This document shows positions 51,096 through 53,858 of a stretch of DNA of 53,858 nucleotides, piece after piece. The notes under the pieces are model-generated. The model was given only the letters and a program-made list of their open reading frames with translations, was not told the origin of the DNA and did not search any database. The stretch's first letter is position 1. The number at the start of each line of letters is the position of its first letter. The translations under genes and the position numbers were made by a program. The stretch is from Lewinella cohaerens DSM 23179 (GTDB taxonomy: Bacteria; Bacteroidota; Bacteroidia; Chitinophagales; Saprospiraceae), in NCBI RefSeq assembly GCF_000379805.1, contig NZ_KB903543.1, forward strand, positions 121,721-175,578, in the 5' to 3' direction.

Positions 51096-53168
51096 TTACT
51101 GTAGTTTAAAATTAACCGGATAATTCATTTTTGTCCTTAGCGGTGGGCCACCGTTGTTACCGGGCGTCCAGCGATTGCCTCTTGTTTGCATGGCCTGAAA
51201 AACCCTGAAAGCCTCTTTCCCAAAACCGTTTCCCGGATCATTAACCATCTGAATATTGGTCATGCTCCCATCTTTTTCAATTACAAAAGATACCATTGCT
51301 CTAGCCTCCAAACCTTTTTCACGGCCTTCGGAAGGATACTTGAGATTAGCAGCGATAAATTTCGTAAGTGCTCTATTTGAGCAACTGCTCGTAGAACAAC
51401 CAGGGTAAAGCGGGTTATTTTTGACGATAAAATAAATTTTATCATCAGAAGCCGTCGTTTGTTGAGACGCTTCCTCTGTTTTTTTGACTACTGGATCAGT
51501 ATTGATATAAAGCGGAGGTGCCTTAAAATCTTCCCGACTTAACGGTGTATCCCCTGCTGGCTGTTTATTTTGAGCCTGTTCTATGGAGTCTGTATAGCTC
51601 GCGATAAATTCATTAACGCGACGAACGATATTTTCGTCCTGAAATTTATTTGGCACACGGCGATAATCGGCGACCGCTGTCTTTGCTGCCTTAATATCGC
51701 GGTCCTGGATAGCGATCTTCATCTGCTTTTCCACCTTACTAGCTGCTATTTCTTCGGCAGATGGCCCAGTACATTTTTTCACCCCCCATATCAACAGAAG
51801 CAAGGTCACTAATCCCAGTACCGATCCCCAAATAATATTGCTTCTACTCCTTAGGATTTCGCTTGTTTCTTTGCCACTCGCTTGAGGGCTTGTTTTTTCT
51901 AATCTCTGGACAGGAACCGGGGGCTTTTCCTTTTTAATGGCCCCTTTCTTTTCTTCGCGCAAAATAGACTGCGTAGGCTGTTCGGTCACTGAACTTGACG
52001 CCGTTTCTTGCGTCAATTGTGCTAGCCGCTGTTGGGCAGCCTCTTTATAAGGAGTATCCTTTCGGATAAAACCCAACAAACCAAACTCTGAATCATAAAC
52101 ACTAATAAAAGCCCGCTTGTGTTCCAAATCAAGCCCCATAGCCAGGGCTTCGTCAAAATACGTACTTTGGGGGAATTCCTGGCAGTAAGTGCGAACCTCC
52201 TGGCGCTTAGCATCTATCTCCTTCAGCTTTTCATCCGGCATGGCTGCTATTCGTTTCCAGCTTGCCGCTGCACTTAGTTTCTTAATAACCTTCTGTGCTT
52301 CTTCCTGATGCTTCCCCTTCGGGAATAAGTGTGCAAACTGCTGAAAAGCCTCCAAGGTACCAGCAGTTTGAGCTTCCGTCCAGGCAATGCCCTCTTCTTG
52401 CGAACGGCGAAAAATAAACTCACCTCGCTTGTGCCCTACACCATGGATAGGACCTCCGTCGGGCAGTTGCTCGTAATTGGAGCGGGTTTGTTCCCGCACC
52501 TGCCCCAAAAGAAAATTGGTAGTAATATAAGGCCGCGCCGTCGTGCGCAGTACATCCAAAATACTCTCGGCAAAAGGGCTATGCTGCCCTGCCGGGCCAT
52601 CCGCGACCACCTCATCATGCCGACCAGAACAGATCGCCCAACGGCTGGGCAACTGTGCCAACTCGCTCGCAACCAATTCTCCACTACGTTCTCCTCGAAC
52701 AAAAAGGCTACCCGAGAAACAAGCATCTGAAACAAGCAATGTGTGCAAGGAAGGAATATCTCCCAAATAATCTCTGATCGTTGAATTCGGAATATAATAG
52801 CTAATACCATCACGAGGAGCATCCGTTGGCACCCAGAACCCCCGTTGACGATTATTCAAGTGCCCATGCCCTGCATAATAAACCAACAAGCTATCTTGGG
52901 AAGTTACTGTCGCTGCCATTTTTTCCAGCGCCAGGATAATATTCTCTCTAGTAGCTTCCTTATTGAAAAGCAGCGTCACCTTTTGCCTTGGCAAACCAAA
53001 GTCACGTATCAGCAATTCCGAAACTGCCTTTACATCACGTACCGCGTTATTCAAAGAAGGCCAATATTGATAATCATCAATACCAATACCTAGAAAATAA
53101 GTATCTCCCTTAGAAGGAGGAAATAGTTGGCCGGTGGTGGAAGGTCTTCCTGCCCGGTTTTTCGCCAT
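51096..53168 (-). CDS. Metacaspase-like protease with transmembrane helix and C-terminal TonB_C domain
   Basis: 690 residues from the ATG at 53168 (MAKNRAGRPST); an ATG at 53300 would add an unconserved 44 residues. Peptidase C14 domain about 20-260: catalytic H101 in YYAGHGHLN and C150 in VSDACFSGS. The Asp two before the Cys (DACFSG) is the metacaspase-type S1 arrangement, suggesting cleavage after Arg/Lys. A helical region follows, then a K/P-rich linker, a membrane helix about 442-462 (IIWGSVLGLVTLLLLIWGV) and a periplasmic TonB C-terminal-type domain about 595-690 (FIAANLKYPSEGREKGLEARAMVSFVIEKDG). Topology thus puts the protease inside and TonB_C outside. Targets are unknown. Confidence 0.9.
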   Translation of the reverse strand: MAKNRAGRPSTTGQLFPPSKGDTYFLGIGIDDYQYWPSLNNAVRDVKAVSELLIRDFGLPRQKVTLLFNKEATRENIILALEKMAATVTSQDSLLVYYAGHGHLNNRQRGFWVPTDAPRDGISYYIPNSTIRDYLGDIPSLHTLLVSDACFSGSLFVRGERSGELVASELAQLPSRWAICSGRHDEVVADGPAGQHSPFAESILDVLRTTARPYITTNFLLGQVREQTRSNYEQLPDGGPIHGVGHKRGEFIFRRSQEEGIAWTEAQTAGTLEAFQQFAHLFPKGKHQEEAQKVIKKLSAAASWKRIAAMPDEKLKEIDAKRQEVRTYCQEFPQSTYFDEALAMGLDLEHKRAFISVYDSEFGLLGFIRKDTPYKEAAQQRLAQLTQETASSSVTEQPTQSILREEKKGAIKKEKPPVPVQRLEKTSPQASGKETSEILRSRSNIIWGSVLGLVTLLLLIWGVKKCTGPSAEEIAASKVEKQMKIAIQDRDIKAAKTAVADYRRVPNKFQDENIVRRVNEFIASYTDSIEQAQNKQPAGDTPLSREDFKAPPLYINTDPVVKKTEEASQQTTASDDKIYFIVKNNPLYPGCSTSSCSNRALTKFIAANLKYPSEGREKGLEARAMVSFVIEKDGSMTNIQMVNDPGNGFGKEAFRVFQAMQTRGNRWTPGNNGGPPLRTKMNYPVNFKLQ

Positions 53169-53438
53169 AAACGATACTGTTTTGGCTGAAATATAAGCAT
53201 TTAACGCGAAGTTTAGTAAAACTAATTTATGCAGCGTAAACTGCAAATCAATACCGCCTAGGGTACCTATTAACCATCTACTTCGCTCCATGTTGGCCAC
53301 AGCAACTCAGAGGTACGGTTTTCTGGAGTTGCTCCAAAATTGCGATAGTCTGCCTTGGAGGACTATATGCACTTAGTGTTGCTGTGACCAAAAACACAAA
53401 AGGTAGCAATACCATTAATGATATAACCACTCCTCCTT

Positions 53439-53747
53439 TTACGAACAGCCCGAGACTCGACCTGAATGATATGTTACCAATGCATTTTCATTGAAAGTAA
53501 AATGCTTTCCTACGCCTCGCGGGATAAAAACAACACCGTCAGGTGCTTGCTTCTGTGGCAATGGCGAAAGTGCTTGGGGGGCCTCCTCTATCGGTGAAGT
53601 TCGCTCCAGTTCATAAGATTCTCGCCATTCCTTTGTATTTTCTATTTGTTGCCTAGCAGGAGCTTCCGTGCTCCCTGGATTATTCTTAGCGTAAAAACTA
53701 CCCAGACTCAATATGACTATAGCTAAGAGGATATATTTCTTTTTCAT
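53439..53747 (-). CDS. Small exported hypothetical protein
   Basis: 102 residues with an N-terminal signal peptide (KKKYILLAIVILSLGSFYA). The rest is hydrophilic, with Pro/Glu-rich middle (SPIEEAPQALSPLPQKQAP) and a beta-like end (DGVVFIPRGVGKHFTFNENALVTYHSG) finishing in Cys. No family recognised. It is the gene upstream of the protease on the same strand, with a gap of about 270 bp to the protease start. A copy of the palindromic repeat lies upstream at the window edge. Confidence 0.55.
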   Translation of the reverse strand: MKKKYILLAIVILSLGSFYAKNNPGSTEAPARQQIENTKEWRESYELERTSPIEEAPQALSPLPQKQAPDGVVFIPRGVGKHFTFNENALVTYHSGRVSGCS

Positions 53748-53781
53748 ACTATTTCTATTTTAAAAAATCGCAAGTTGTTTT

Positions 53782-53858
53782 TTGCGCAATAAAAGAACAG
53801 CACAAAAATAAATTGTGATTTTGTTTCCAGAACAGGTGGCTAAGCGCTTCATTTTAAG
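53782..53858. repeat. Palindromic repeat copy, cut by the window end
   Basis: TTGCGCAATAAAAG (53782-53795) is the end of a neighbouring copy, then AACAGCACAAAAATAAATTG starts a full copy running to the last base (CTAAGCGCTTCATTTTAAG), in the same orientation as those at 11488 and 45791. This two-copy junction resembles the tandem array junctions at 16667 and 16788. Confidence 0.75.

Noticed and set aside
2549-53168. Direct link between the EAD11-like/serpin pair and the caspase-like gene as one system
   Set aside because: They are about 48 kb apart, the protease has no recognisable EAD, and the serpin P1 (Leu/Ser) does not match an Arg/Lys- or Asp-specific protease.

Overview
The window is from a Bacteroidota chromosome. 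The evidence is two T9SS type B (gliding-associated) and four type A C-terminal sorting domains, a SusC-like TonB-dependent receptor with a carboxypeptidase-regulatory-like N-terminus, a hybrid two-component system (HTCS) regulator, and the short bacteroidete form of S21. A marine Saprospiria/Lewinella-like organism is my inference from the overall gene style. No rRNA, tRNA, CRISPR array or transposase was seen.

Layout. (1) 1-5.1 kb: the 3' end of a T9SS type B surface protein, then a minus-strand group holding a serpin without a signal peptide, a protein made of three EAD11-like adaptor repeats, a sirtuin and a membrane protein. (2) 5.2-8.2 kb: a PadR regulator and an FtsX/MacB-type permease. 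(3) 8.2-36 kb: a collinear minus-strand polyuronide locus. In transcription order it holds an HTCS regulator, a TonB receptor without SusD, a beta-helix T9SS protein, GH88, GH2, a DUF4861 lipoprotein, two PF05426-type lyases, a PL20/PF14099-like multidomain lyase, an SDR mannonate oxidoreductase, uxuA, uxaC, a TRAP transporter (dctP, dctQ, dctM), kduD and kduI. (4) 36-38.7 kb: a membrane protein and a DUF559 nuclease embedded in GC-rich hairpin repeats. (5) 38.7-47.6 kb: a GH16 glucanase, a DUF2911/DUF6503 protein, a protein with two near-identical 189-residue repeats, a lectin-like T9SS protein, unknown proteins and an SCP2 protein. (6) 47.7-53.9 kb: a TauE/SafE exporter, rpsU, a cold-shock protein, an NhaC antiporter, a metacaspase-like protease fused through a membrane helix to a TonB C-terminal domain, and a small exported protein.

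How the locus works (inference from family functions). Lyases cut a glucuronate-rich polymer. GH88 and GH2 release 5-keto-4-deoxyuronate and glucuronate, and the TRAP system imports the monomers. Glucuronate goes through UxaC, the SDR oxidoreductase and UxuA to 2-keto-3-deoxygluconate (KDG); the unsaturated unit goes through KduI and KduD to the same KDG. Having both branches points to glucuronan or a similar polymer rather than alginate. The KDG kinase and aldolase are not in the window.

Most unusual features: a family of ~115-125 bp imperfect palindromes at six places, which supplies stop codons, start regions and even a protein N-terminus to operon genes; a DUF559 nuclease flanked by direct repeats whose hairpins covary; collinear motifs shared by the upstream regions of kduI and the HTCS gene; a serpin paired with an EAD11-like array; and the protease-TonB_C fusion.
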